Assembly: GCA_020137815.1 (NCBI GenBank)
Contig: CM035360.1
Location: forward strand, 6,831,059-6,895,058
Length of the DNA stretch: 64,000 bases
Direction: 5' to 3'
DNA from: Hormiphora californensis
Taxonomy: Eukaryota; Ctenophora; Tentaculata; Cydippida; Pleurobrachiidae
Both the position numbers and the translations under genes were made by a program. The notes beneath the pieces are model-generated. The model was not told the origin of the DNA and ran no database searches. It worked only from the letters and a program-made list of their open reading frames with translations. Below are positions 22,903 to 35,259 of this stretch, one piece after another (the first letter of the stretch is position 1; each line of letters starts with the position of its first letter).

Positions 22903-23416
22903 AAATCTCGTATGAGGCTACTATAGGAGGCTCCTATAGGAGGCTGCTATAGTAGGTAGATACTCGTCTAGAGCTTCATTTCTACTCTAACAGCCTGTTA
23001 GAGTTTGAACCATTACAGCCTACTATAGGAGGCTCATACGAAGCTCGTCTAGAGATGATTTGGACCCTCCTATGAGGCTCCTATAGTAGCTTTTGCACGT
23101 GATCGTTGTCACGTGTGAACGAAATATGAAACGGGGACGTTGTGGAAGCCTTACATTCACACTTCACCCCCTGTTAACACGACCCATTATTTACCCCGGT
23201 ATAATATTTCGTTCACACGTGACAACGATCACGTGCAATAGCTACTATAGGAGCCTCATACGACGGTCCAAATCATCTCTAGACGAGCCTCGTATGAGGC
23301 TCCTATAGGAGGCTCCTATAGTAGCCAGTTACTCGTTTAGAGTGGTCTTGCTACCTACTATAGGAGCCTCTTATAGGAGCCTACTATAGGAGCCTCATAC
23401 GAGATTTTGTCTCGTC
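22903..23416. repeat. 0.5 kb imperfect foldback
   Basis: Outer ends AATCTCGTATGAGGC (22904 on) and GCCTCATACGAGATT (near 23408) are inverted. Inner arms at about 23085-23129 and 23203-23245 are near-perfect complements around GCACGTGATCGTTGTCACGT. Many short CTATAGGAGGCT inverted units fill the arms. No ORF. Confidence 0.8.
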
Positions 23417-23764
23417 TAGAAAGGCTCTTAGATCTATCATGATACTCTTCAAATTGGTTGGTTCTTGATACAATGTCCTGATGATAACCAATTGATATCA
23501 CGTGAGTTAGGACAATACAATCAGGGAGCAGGGAGCCGGTGAACTGAAATCTCAATGGCTCGCAAAAATTGCTTGTTACCTCTTTTCATCTTCATCTTCT
23601 CTCTTTGTTCCTCTCTCTTTTGGAAGAAAGGAGGGATATAAGTATAACTAACTCCCACCTTAGAGTGGCGTGCTCGGTATGCCCTAAGGGTCGCAGTCGT
23701 GTTGGGTAGGATAATTCAATACTGAGCACCGAGAGAAGAGACGAGAGGAGCTCTTACTGAGGAG

Positions 23765-23767
<3 letters not shown>

Positions 23768-23846
<79 letters not shown>
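23768..23846. repeat. (GA)n microsatellite
   Basis: Long pure GA tract; a TCACGTGA octamer follows at about 23867. Confidence 0.95.
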
Positions 23847-23847
<1 letters not shown>

Positions 23848-24051
23848 CAGATAATTTACAGAGTGTCACGTGACAATATATTTTGGTAATGGCTCGAGAC
23901 AAACACACTCGTGTGTCTCCATTAACCATCCTCTACTGTACAAGCTACTACTGGTGATCACCACCATTTCATTACATGTTTATGGGGCTCTATTTAGTGT
24001 TTATCTCTCCCTAGACCTCCTGCCCCTAGACCTACTACCCCTAGACCTCCT

Positions 24052-24073
24052 ACCCCCCCCCCCCCCCCCCCCG
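24052..24073. repeat. poly(C) tract
   Basis: A run of C preceded by a CCTAGACCTCCTACCC-like short repeat. Nothing else is supported between 23.9 and 25.0 kb. Confidence 0.9.
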
Positions 24074-25040
24074 TTTATCCAGACAGGATTACTATAATAC
24101 GATATCATATCTTACTACTTACTAGATACGGTATAATATATCTCCATGGATAAGATATCTGCACAACTGCAGAGGACCATAGTTAGGTGCGTCATTACCC
24201 TCTCTTTTTACGAGAGACAGATACGGAACAACACCCCCGCCTCTAACTATTCTCTGATGATATTATATCAGTATCTCATTTTACTATCACTCCCCTAACT
24301 GCTCCTAACTTCATTTAATATAATGTCCGCAGCTAGTTCAAGTGAAATGCCACCTGAGACGCAGGATCAGTGCACATGTGAGTGGCAGTGGTGCACTATC
24401 ACATGTGTGCAGGGGGGATTACTATATTAAAGGAAAGGAGGAATTTACTAGGTCAAGACTTGTTACAATGGGGATGATTTATATCGACCGTTGTGTCTCC
24501 AAACCACCACGAGAGACATACATTATATGGGACACCCTGTATAATAGTGGACCACAACTCATTCAGAAGGAGCTCACTCATGGTTTCAACATTTCGTGAT
24601 CAGTCATATTATTGTTCGAAAATAGGGGGCAGTCGGTTTTAGGAAAGATACTGCATCTAAATAAAATACTGGACAATCTATAATGTCAGTCAATCAGTCC
24701 CCCGAACAAATGTCACATTATAGTCTCATGCAGTTAATCCTTGGGTCACGGGTCATGCACTGTCATGTTGTGTGTCACATCATTGTCGGTATACCTCACA
24801 TTTTCCTCTTCTTGTCGGGATGGAGGGGGTGTCCAGCAGGTCTATTCTCTTTCATCACTTCCCAACGGGGTATGTGAGTTGGGGCAGTGCGATGGGATCG
24901 CCTTAGAACCCTGAGGGACACGAGGGGGATATGTTAGAAGCCCTTGGGGGACTGTCATCTCAGAATGATAAATTATTGAAGTCTGTCCTGATTAATCTAT
25001 AGGCTAAAATAAGCTGGCCTAACTCCAAAGAGGAACGTAC

Positions 25041-28000
25041 CTACCTACCATGATGAGGTCGGCCGCCAGCAGCAGTGCCCTCTATTCCTCGTCTGGTCCT
25101 GTAAGAAATGTGAAAGTAGATAAAAAGAGGAGAGATGGATTGAAAGAGAGGTAAAGAAGATTACTCCACTGTCAGAACATTGACCCTATTCTCAGCGAGA
25201 AGAGTGGTCATAGCATTGGCCTGACAGCTACTCCACCCTTGGAATAATATGGATAGAGGAGGACAATAAAGGGTAGCAGGGGAGGAGTAGTGGGATTAGA
25301 AAGGACACAAAGGGGGGCAATTGTCCATGAATAATTCAGTAAAAAACAGTAGTCATCAGTCAATTCGGTCCAGTGAAAACAATACCCCCTCGAGAGATAA
25401 TGCGAGATAATGACTAATTATGTTGGGGTAGTTATGTTAATGTTTCAGATTTAAGGAGATGATATGAACAAGAGCAACAACGTAGTTTCACTGCTCACAT
25501 AATCACTGTATACCACTTGACCAAATATACTGAGATTCAAAATACTGAGATTCAAAGTCAAGGAGCTCTGTTTCTAATTGTGAAACTTCTCAACACAAGG
25601 GGATTTCATCACAATGGGATTTCAAATCTCTACCTTTTCTTGGCATCATCATCATCACCTGTTAGTTTGTTTACCATTCTTCTAAAGAAGCTGAAAAGAG
25701 AGATAGATGGAGAGATGCATGATAGCAATTAATCTAATCAATGGATCTAATCAATGGATAAAAGTATGGAAATTTTTTAGGAATAACATACCCAGATGCA
25801 CTGAAAGGAACTGGTCTTTTCTTCCGCTTCCTTCGTGTCTTTTTCTTCTTCTTGGGGGTTTCTTCCTCTTCATCTTCCTCGACCTTTTCAACTTTCTTTT
25901 TCTCTTTCTGCTTCTTCTTTTTAGCCCCTTCTTTCTTCTCTTCTTCCTTCTCATCTTCATGTTTCTCAGTTTTCTCTGACTTCTTCGTCTTTTCTACCAC
26001 GACCTTCTTGACAGTGTGGTTCTTGTGGAATGTGATCTTCGCCTTCTTTACAACCACATGTTTAGACTTGACTTTCTTCACCACCTTTACACTACTATCA
26101 GCATGTTTCCTCTCCTTCTGGCAGTTTCGGGCGTATAGCTGCTGTAAAAACTTGCAATACGTCCTCCTCAGTCTACACCGGGAGTTACATTCCCTCTTCT
26201 CACACACCCCAATCTTCCTCTTTATCATTCCGCACCTCTGTTTCCGAACCGAGGCAACATACGATCTGCATGCCGATATTTCCTTCTTGTGCGTCTCTCT
26301 ACACTCTGCAACTACCACCTGATGACATCGTTCCTTGGTGAGATTCACACAGGTCTTTATGTTGCTATGGTAACAAGAACTGAATTTAGACCGGGCTATG
26401 GAACACGGATTGGAAGAACGCCTAGTGCCATGGGTTGATGAGGAACTGCAATAGTAGGTGTTTACTTGTTTAATCTTCTGGCACTCAGGGGAGTTAGAAG
26501 AACCACATGATTGTGCCTGGGATGTCACATCAAGGCAGACTATTCTCGAATAAAACCGGAGGAAGCACAACGTTCTCAGCGTCTTGAATCGATCTTGACA
26601 CTTGACCGATTTACACTTGCGCTTCCGTTGTAGGGAATTGACGTGACTGTGACATTTCCGATATCGAGATACTAGAGCCTTGGTTTCTTTACTTCTTTTA
26701 ACTGGAGGTACTTTCAAATTCAGGTTCCCAGAAGACTTGGTGCGAATAACAACCTTCTGTTTACAGCATCGTCTAATGATGAGTTTTACTTTCTTGCAAA
26801 TCAGTGCTGTCCTGGCTGACTGTCTCTTGCAGTGTTTCAAATTGGAACACCTTCTCTCCATCCCCTCACACCGTGTCCTCAGGTTGATCAGTGCGGGGCA
26901 GGAGTTGTTCTCTCTTGTCCTATCACATACCTCCCTCACGCTCGACTTCTTCTTCTTGTTCTTTGGGAACCCCTTACAACACAATTCTGAGTCCTTGTGA
27001 GTTCTCCGTACCAACAAATCACACATCCTGTACTTCTCACTGGTTCGTTTACAGGTACCGGAGTAGTAGCAGTTGAACAGGAGATTAGAGCAGACAATTC
27101 TCCGTCTACACACCTTAACTCGCAGTCGCTCCTTCAAACGGCACTGTCCAGGCTTAGGATTCTTCACGAAACTAATCTCCCTCATATAGGACCTGCAGCA
27201 CTTTCTTCTGATACCCAACGCCCAGACACATTGGGGTTTGTCTCCTTTGAGGCAGTCATTAACAGATTTTACTCCTTGTTTGCGACACTGGAACATTCTT
27301 TCAATGCATCTATCTGCAACTCTCACAACTTTAGGGCATGTCCCTTTGTGGCACTTATTCTTATCAAACCTCTTCCTTTTCCTCCTTCCTTTCCCTCTCC
27401 TGACTCCCCAGCAACAGCTCCTGGACAATTTCAGAGCCTGCATACAAACTGCCTGGTACATTCCCAGACACTTTCCAATGTCCATCACCCCGTTACGATG
27501 GCACCAGTCTACCCTCTTTCTGCACTGCCCAGCCACATGTCTAACATTTGGGCACTGGCTTATGTCACACTTTCTCCCACGGCTTCTGACACGCCGTTCA
27601 GTCTTGTGCTTTCCTTTAGAAAACTTGCTGGGCGTTCTTCTAGGTGGAACAAAGGTGGCACAGCATCGACGATTGTAGATAAGGAGCTTCAAGCACAACC
27701 TAGTATGCCTACCAAAACACTGGCCAGCGTGTTTTACACCCTTCCGTTCGCACAGTGCCCATCGTCTCCTACACACTCTGACAGCCCTTCGGACAAGAGG
27801 ACATTTTGAGCGTTTACATCGGTTTACTGTGGCTACATAACACCTTCTTCCAAGTAATTTGTTGCAAATACGACACTTCTTTCCTCTACAGGTCACTTTT
27901 GGAGGGCTATGGACAACGGCAGATGGTTTTGGTGTTGTTTTACTTTTTCCTTCGCAGCACTTCTTACTGTAGATGAATAGTTTCAAACACAATCTTCCTC

Positions 28001-31000
28001 TACGACCGAAACATTGTCCCAAAGACTTCACTCCTCTTCGCTGGCATTGTTTCCATCTACTCAGGCAAGCTCTAGCTCCTCTCTGGGCTGCAGGACAGAC
28101 GGATGCTTTACACTTTCTGATAGTGGATTGTAAGCACTTCCTTCCACGGCCGGATATAACAACGCACAGCTCACATTTAGAGCCCTTACACTTGACTACA
28201 GGCGGGTCTGGCATACCCCGATGAGCTAACTTTACAGGCTGTATTTTGGGACGTTCCTGCCTTCCGTTACAGCATTTCTTATTGTAGATAAGGAGCTTCA
28301 AACACAACCTAGTACGCCTACCAAAACACTGACCGGCGTGTCTCACGCCCTTCCGTTCGCACAGTGCCCATCGTCTCCTACAAACCCGAACAGCCCTTCG
28401 AACAAGAGGACATTTTGAGCGTTTACATCGGTTTACTGTGGCTACATAGCACCTTCTTCCAAGTAACTTGTTGCAAACACGACACTTTCTGCCTCTACAG
28501 GTCACTTTTGGAGGGCTATGAACAATTGCAGATGGTTTTGGGGCTGATTTATGTTTTCTCGGTCTTGATTTACGTTTTCCTTCGCAGCACTTCTTACTGT
28601 AGATGAATAGTTTCAAACACAATCTCCCTCTACGACCGAAACACTGCTTCAAGGTCTTTACACCCCTTCTCTTGCATTGTTTCCACCTGTTTAGGCAAGC
28701 TGTTGCCCCTCTCTGGGCAGCAGGACAAACTGAGTCTTTGCACTGTTTAACAGTCGATCTAAAGCACCGCCTACCAAATCTAGTATCAACACAGAGTTTA
28801 CACAGGGAACCGTGACAGGTCACAGTCGGTGGATGGGGCATACGCTGCTGTGAAGTTGATTTAGATGTAGATGGTCTCTTTTCAGTTGACCTCTTGTGCT
28901 TTCCATCACAGCAGACAACCCTGTACTTGAGAAGCTTGAAACAGACATCATGGTACATGCCCAGACATGTCCTTGGGTCTCTAATTCCCCTTCTGGAGCA
29001 CCTCTGCAAGGCACGAACACACTTCCCAGTGAGTTTCCTGGCACGGGGACATAACCCAGGTTTACAGGAAGGTCGTGGTGTAGCCGCTATCTTCTCTGCC
29101 GAACAGCAGGTCGCGTTATATGCAATCAGCTTACCACACACTCTCCTGTGGATGCATTTAGAGGTTTTACAGGCTGCTACGCACTTGGCTGCGTACTTAC
29201 TGACCATCAGACAATCCAATTTCTTTCTGCACATCTTGGGCTCAGAATCGGACACTTTTGGAGAGGATGAAGGGGTCGGGGGAGATTTCACGTGCTTGCA
29301 GCAGGTTCTTCTGTACTCTGACAACTTAAGACACACGTCAGTGTATCGTCCTAAACAGCGGTGCAACCCTTTCACTCCCTTTCTGTTACACTCGGCCATC
29401 CTAACTCGACACTGAGTCTCATATCTCCTCACCACTACACACCGAGAAGGGTGCAGGCAGGGTCTCCTGGGACAGCAGGCACGTCTGTAATGAAGGACCT
29501 TTGTGCACACTGGGAAATATGGACCCAAACAGCGGGAGGGTGAGAGTTCCCCACCGTACCGGCATGTCCTGATTCTTTCTAGACAGAGCCGGGACACACG
29601 ATGAACAGCGTCACATCTCCGGGGCTTGGGGCACTTTTTATTCCTCCTGGAAGATGGAGAGTAGTGTCGGTGAGGACGGGATGGAGAGTATCGTGGTCGG
29701 GATGGTGGTATCACTCGGCAGCACCGATGTGAGTGTCTGATCAATCTGAAACAAACAGATCGGTCTCGTCCCAGACAAGGGCCGAGGTTCTTCCTCCCTG
29801 CCCTGATACATGCTCTGAGCCTGTTCTTGCAGATAGCCGTGTGGCGAGCGTATGCTCCTCTACACTTCCTCGCATCACAGTGTGGATGGGCTGGTTTACG
29901 GGAGCGATGGGAGGGATATCTGGAGTGATATCTGGAGGGGTACCTAGAGGAGGAGTTGCAACACTTGTGGTTGTAGATAAACAGCTTCAAGCAAAGCTGT
30001 GCGTGTCTCCCGAAACACCTAACAGGGTGTGTTATTCCCTTTCTATGGCAAACCTCCAAACGGTTTCGGCACATAGCGGCACCTCGTGTTGCAGCATGAC
30101 ATTTGTTAGCGAGACACCTCCTGACCGTTGCTACGTAGCACCGAGGTCCAATTGTGGAGCTACACACACGACAACGGGAACCACGACACTCAACCCTGTA
30201 CTTGGGAGATGGGCGAGATGTGGGGTATTTGGGATGTCGTCTAGTACAGCAGTAATGTCGGTACACAGATAACTTGAGACAGAAGTTTCTGTGGCGACCA
30301 AGACACCGGGATGGCGACTTGACACCATGTCTCCTACACCTTCTGATCCGTCTCACACAGACATCCAGACCTCTTTGAACAAGGGGGCACCGGGAGGGTC
30401 TACAGGAGGACTTGGAGACACGGATAACTAGACACTTCTTGGTGGGATCATGACGGCAAATACGACACTTCCCACCTCCACACCTAACACGACCTTGTCT
30501 CCTCCTCATCCTTCTACTACTACCATTCCTGGTACACCTCCATTTCCTGCCCACTCTGTGGCACTTCACAGGTTGTCGACTGTGGGGTGCGAATCCTAGA
30601 CAGCACTGCCGACGATAGACAATCAGTTTTAGACAGAGGTTTCTATGACGGCCAAGACACTTCGAAACACTCTTGATGCCATGTCGTTTACACTTGCCTA
30701 GTCTGATGAAACAAGCCTTTGCCCCTCGGGTTACTAAAGCACACTTGGACCTATCACATTTTCCAACCTTGGATACGTAGCACTTTCTGGCTCCACGTCT
30801 ACGTCTCCTGCAAACTCGACACCTACCTCTTCGACATCTCACTCGCTGCCTTCTACGACGTCTGATGGGATAAGATGGTCGCCTAGTTCGGGAGCAGGTT
30901 CCTCTCCTTCTAAAGCCTCGGCAACAGTGTTTCTTGTAGGCAACAAGTTTCAGACACAAGTTTTTGTGGCGTCCCAGGCACTGTGATAAAGATCTGATGC

Positions 31001-34000
31001 CGTGTCTCCAGCACCTTCTCAACCTAGTAGCACAGGCACAGGCACCCCTGGAGACAATACCACATTTTGATTTGTCACACCTTGTTATATGAGACACGTA
31101 ACATCTTCTGGAACGTCGTCTTCTTCTTCGACAAATTCGACACCTTCCACGTCGACAGCGAACTCTAGCAACACGATAACGCCGTCTCCTACGTCGACGT
31201 CGTCGATTTCTGTAACGAGGTCTTCTTGAACGTCGTCTGCTACACGTCCCTCTAGTGCCTCGACAACAGTGTTTCTTGTAGGCGACTAGTTTGAGACACA
31301 AGTTCCTGTACCTACCCAGACATCGGGAGAGAGATCTAACACCGTGTCTCCAACATTTCTTTAGTCTAGCTGCACAGGCACAAGCACCTCGAGACACTAT
31401 GCCACACTTTGATCTATCACATCTCCCAACACCAGATCTATAACACTTTCTTCGTGTCATACCACTTCTTCTTCTTCTTCTTCTATACCTGGTACACACA
31501 CGACATCTCCTACCACGACACCTCATCCTAGGTCTACTTCTTCTTCTTCTCATCCTGCGTTTTCGTGAACAAGTTCCTGGTCTTGAAATACCTCGACAAC
31601 AGTGTTTCTTGTAGGCGACTAGTTTGAGACACAAGTTCCTGTACCTACCCAGACATCGGGAGAGAGATCTAACTCCGTGTCTCCAGCACTTCTTTAGTCT
31701 AGCTGCACAGGCACATGCACCTCGAGACACTATACCACACTTTGACCTATCACACCTCCCAACACCAGATCTATAACACTTTCTTCTAACCGTCCCACTT
31801 CTTCTTCTTCTATACCTGGTACACACACGACATCTCCTACCACGACACCTCATCCTAGGTCTCCTTCTTTTTCTTCTTCTTCGTGAACAAGTTCCTGGTC
31901 TTGAAATACCTCGGCAACAGTGTTTCTTGTAAGCAACAAGTTTCAGACACAAGTTTTTATGGCGTCCCAGGCACTGTGATAAAGATCTGATGCCATGTCT
32001 CCAGCACCTTCTCAACCTAGTAGCACAGGCACAGGCACCCCTGGAGACAATACCACATTTTGATTTGTCACACCTTGTTATATGAGACACGTAACACCTT
32101 CTGTAACGTCGTCTTCTTCTTCGACAAATTCGACACCTTCCACGTCGAAAGCGAACTCTAGCAACACGATAACGCCGTCTTCGCCGTCTCCTACGTCGAT
32201 TTCTGTAACGATGCCTTCTGAAACGTCGTCTCCCACACGTCCCCCTAGTACCTCGACAACAGTGTTTCTTGTAGGCGACTAGTTTGAGACACAAGTTCCT
32301 GTACCTACCCAGACATCGGGAGAGAGATCTAACTCCGTGTCTCCAACACTTCTTTAGTCTAGCTGCACAGGTACAAGCACCTCGAGACACTATACCACAC
32401 TTTGACCTGTCACACCTCCCAACACGAGATCTATAGCACTTTCTTCTAACCGTCCCACTTCTTCTTCTTCGATACCTGGTACAAAAACGACATCTCCTAC
32501 CACGACACCTCATCCTAGGTCTCCTTCTTCTTCTCCTTCTTCTTCTTCTTCTTCTTCTCATCCTGCGTCTCCTTCTCCTGCACCTCCTACCACATTTGAG
32601 TTTACCGCACCTTTTAGCCAGTGCAATGACCCTCTTACAGACCATAACATTCCTCTGATAACAAGAGTCCCTCTTGCACCTGGCAACCATGGCAACGCAT
32701 CTCCTCTCGTACCTAACAACCCTTTCACAAACCCTGACAAACCTCCGGTGCCTCTGAAGTGCCCTACATGAGGACACAACTCTCAGAGCATCCTTACAAA
32801 TACCAACATACCGGACCCCACAAATCTCCTCCCCACGGTGGGTCTTGCAGTATTGTATCAGGTGTAGACACCGTGTCTCCCGGACCATGATACGACGACA
32901 CCCAATCAGTACCTGTCTGCTGTATCTAGCAGGACGTCGAGGTACTGGGTGCTTACGGTATCGACGTCTACGGCCACGAGAACCGTAGCGTCGTCTACGG
33001 CGGGAATGATGGCGACGTCTATGACGGCGGGGACGGCGACATGCCCGAATCAGACGGTGACAAATAGAGACCACTCTCCTGCTGCAGTTCCGGGTCCGAG
33101 AACACTTCCTAAGGTATTTAGTACACCTCCGGGTATAATGGGAGAGTTGTCGACATCTTCTTCTTCTTTCTGCCCTCGTAATACCTCCTCTCCTTCCTCG
33201 CCTCATCTTCCTTTTTCTTCGTCGCCTGATTTTCTTAACAATGACCTGGCACTGCGTGTACTGCTGAGTAACTCTAGCACAACCACGTGTCTGGGGGCAC
33301 CCTGGACACCTTCTAACCAGTGTCCTGCACCTCCCCGCCCTCCTGATAACACCTCTACACCGCGCCCTCATCCTCCTAGTTCTACACCTCCTGTAGACCC
33401 TCCTGCACTGGTATCTGGTGTGGTGGTGGTTGTTACACCTAGTGTACCGTGTAACACATGACGGTCTAGTGTTACTAGTGTTACTGCACCTCTTAGCTAA
33501 CTGTTCAACCTTCCTGCACGTGTTTCTAATCCTCACACACTGTGGAGATGTGTTACCCCTGCAATGGCCCACTGCCCCTGAACACCGCGCCTGGTAGTGC
33601 CGCACTACCGGTGAACAGGGGCCCATCCGCCGACTCCTCTTTCTCCGGGCATGGTGACAGTGGGTCCTGTGGTGTTTGTTGTAAGCAGAGAACACCCGTT
33701 CACACCGGTCTTTAAGTCGAGCAAGACACCTCTTTCTCTCGTCTTCTAAATCAAGTGTATGACATTTCCTGGTCTCTTTTAGACACACTTCCCTGTATCT
33801 GGTTAGTTTGACACAGAACTTCTCCTCTTTTGAGTTGTTTGCGGAGGATGATGGCTGTGTTTGTGAAGGAGCACAGGAGTGCTTGTGCTGATTGTATAGT
33901 CGGAATACTGTTAAACAGTCAGCTTTGTACTTGTTCAGACAGGTTGTCCTTGCTTTGTCTTTGTACAAGTTACACGCTAGGATCTTCATGTAGCACCTAT

Positions 34001-35259
34001 CATGGGCCCTCTTGAGAACAGTACATGCCTTCTTTCTTCTCTCAACAGACAGCTGTTTTGAGGGTAGTGGGAGGCCTTTCTTTACTTTACTGGATCTGTA
34101 GAAGCACTCAATATACTGCCAATTCACATAACCACATCTGAACTCAACCTCCCGGATACACTTTCGTGTTTTACCACACATCTGCATTCTAGCTAGGCAT
34201 GCTATCTCTTCCTTCTCAACGGCACTACAGAAGGCGCTAAACACCGGTTTAGGGTTGTCGCCGTGACAGTAGTGACGGGAAACATAGAGATTTGTAACAC
34301 ACCCTCCCCCGACCTTCACAAAACACTTTCTTCTCTCAGCCTCAGGGAGGTGGGAACAACCCTGGGCTCTAACCCTACAATCCTGTACAGCGAGATCACT
34401 CTTTTTACACTCTTTAACACCATGAGGCACCTTGCAACCCTCTGCTATCTTCTTCTCAGCTTGTTGACCTAACTCATTCATCCTACCCTCGATGTTACAT
34501 CTGATGTCTTTAGGATGCTCCTCACAGTGAACAGATAACCTAACTGCAACTGCTTTAGTAACCACTAACCGGGCACACTGCTTACCATTGTGAGCTGTCC
34601 CAAAACACTCACTAGTCTCGTTTCAGACAGTATCCTGAGATAAAGTGCCTGCAGGAGGTTTTGGTACAGCGGACACCGTGTTGTACACCAGTCATCTCAT
34701 TTAACTGGTAACACCTCCCATCCCTACAGACACTCTTCTGTTGTTTGCTGGGGTGGAAACACACGAAACCCTTTAGTTTGTGTGAATAGGCACAGACCTT
34801 CCGATAGGAACACTGGATAGTCTCATTTTGGGTCTTCCAGCACCGGACTTTGGCCTTTCCACACCCCTTACACTGGTTCGAACACTGGTATCCACCATCT
34901 TTAAACCTACACACCTTCGTCTTCCCATCCCCTGTTGTAATTCTTAGGTAGTCCGCTCTGATCAACCGGCCTTGTTGGTCCTTTGTGTAAATTTGGAGGT
35001 CATTAGAGTGGAAATTAACGTGGGATGCATCTGATACGCGTTGACACTTTTCCCTTGTGACATATTAGGATGGTCTTCTTTGTAGGTTTGTTTGTCTGTC
35101 CCTTGTCTGTCAGTGATTGTCCTGGAAGAAAGGTGTGTCTGTCTAGGTCGGGAGGGGAGTGTGGAAATTGGGACTGGGGAGTAGTAGAGACGGGAGGAAC
35201 GGATTGAGACAAATGACAAACTTACCAAAAAGGACAAAGAATAGCAACCAAAGTTTCAT
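25041..35259 (-). CDS. giant secreted cysteine/arginine-rich repeat protein
   Basis: The main exon has one uninterrupted frame of about 2,940 codons (34.6-25.8 kb). Upstream, a signal-peptide exon (35259-35226, MKLWLLFFVLFG) splices to an acceptor at 35121. Downstream, a GTATGT donor near 25793 can join a short last exon (25098-25041); unspliced, the frame stops at 25734. The protein is extremely basic. Residues about 705-2460 of the long frame carry about 19 copies of a module C-x4-C-x9-C-x6-C-x10-C-x7-C-x9-CC, with the signature CLGRYRNLCLKLVAYKKHCC, separated by Arg-rich linkers (runs up to 13 Arg) with CRGRRCRVC motifs. The first 700 residues and residues 2460-2780 hold looser Cys repeats. 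The tail alternates Lys and Glu blocks. I do not recognise the family; the helical Cys spacing is only faintly reminiscent of GDNF-receptor/GAS1 domains. A structural matrix, skeletal or defence role is conjecture. Two 5' reading-frame breaks (35048-35051 and 34621-34623) need transcript data. Confidence 0.8.
27640..28760 (-). repeat. second dimeric amplification (about 610-bp unit)
   Basis: A pair of different modules (one ending LFIYSKKCCEG, one ending LLIYNKKCC) occurs twice in tandem, with near-identical DNA (for example CCATCGTCTCCTACA at about 27760 and 28370). It is independent of the upstream amplification because the module types differ. Confidence 0.8.
30700..32450 (-). repeat. recent tandem amplification of Cys modules (about 330-bp unit)
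   Basis: Six modules spaced about 330 bp. Modules 1, 3 and 4 are nearly identical, as are 2 and 5, so a dimer of about 980-990 bp has been duplicated. At DNA level the block AGTTTGAGACACAAGTTCCT recurs at about 31290, 31620 and 32280 with very few changes. Confidence 0.85.

Noticed and set aside
26997-27809. 270-codon plus-strand ORF opposite the giant gene (also 28894-29415, 32949-33461)
   Set aside because: These are antisense shadows of the strongly biased, repeat-encoding minus-strand frame; they have no splice or start context and no motif.
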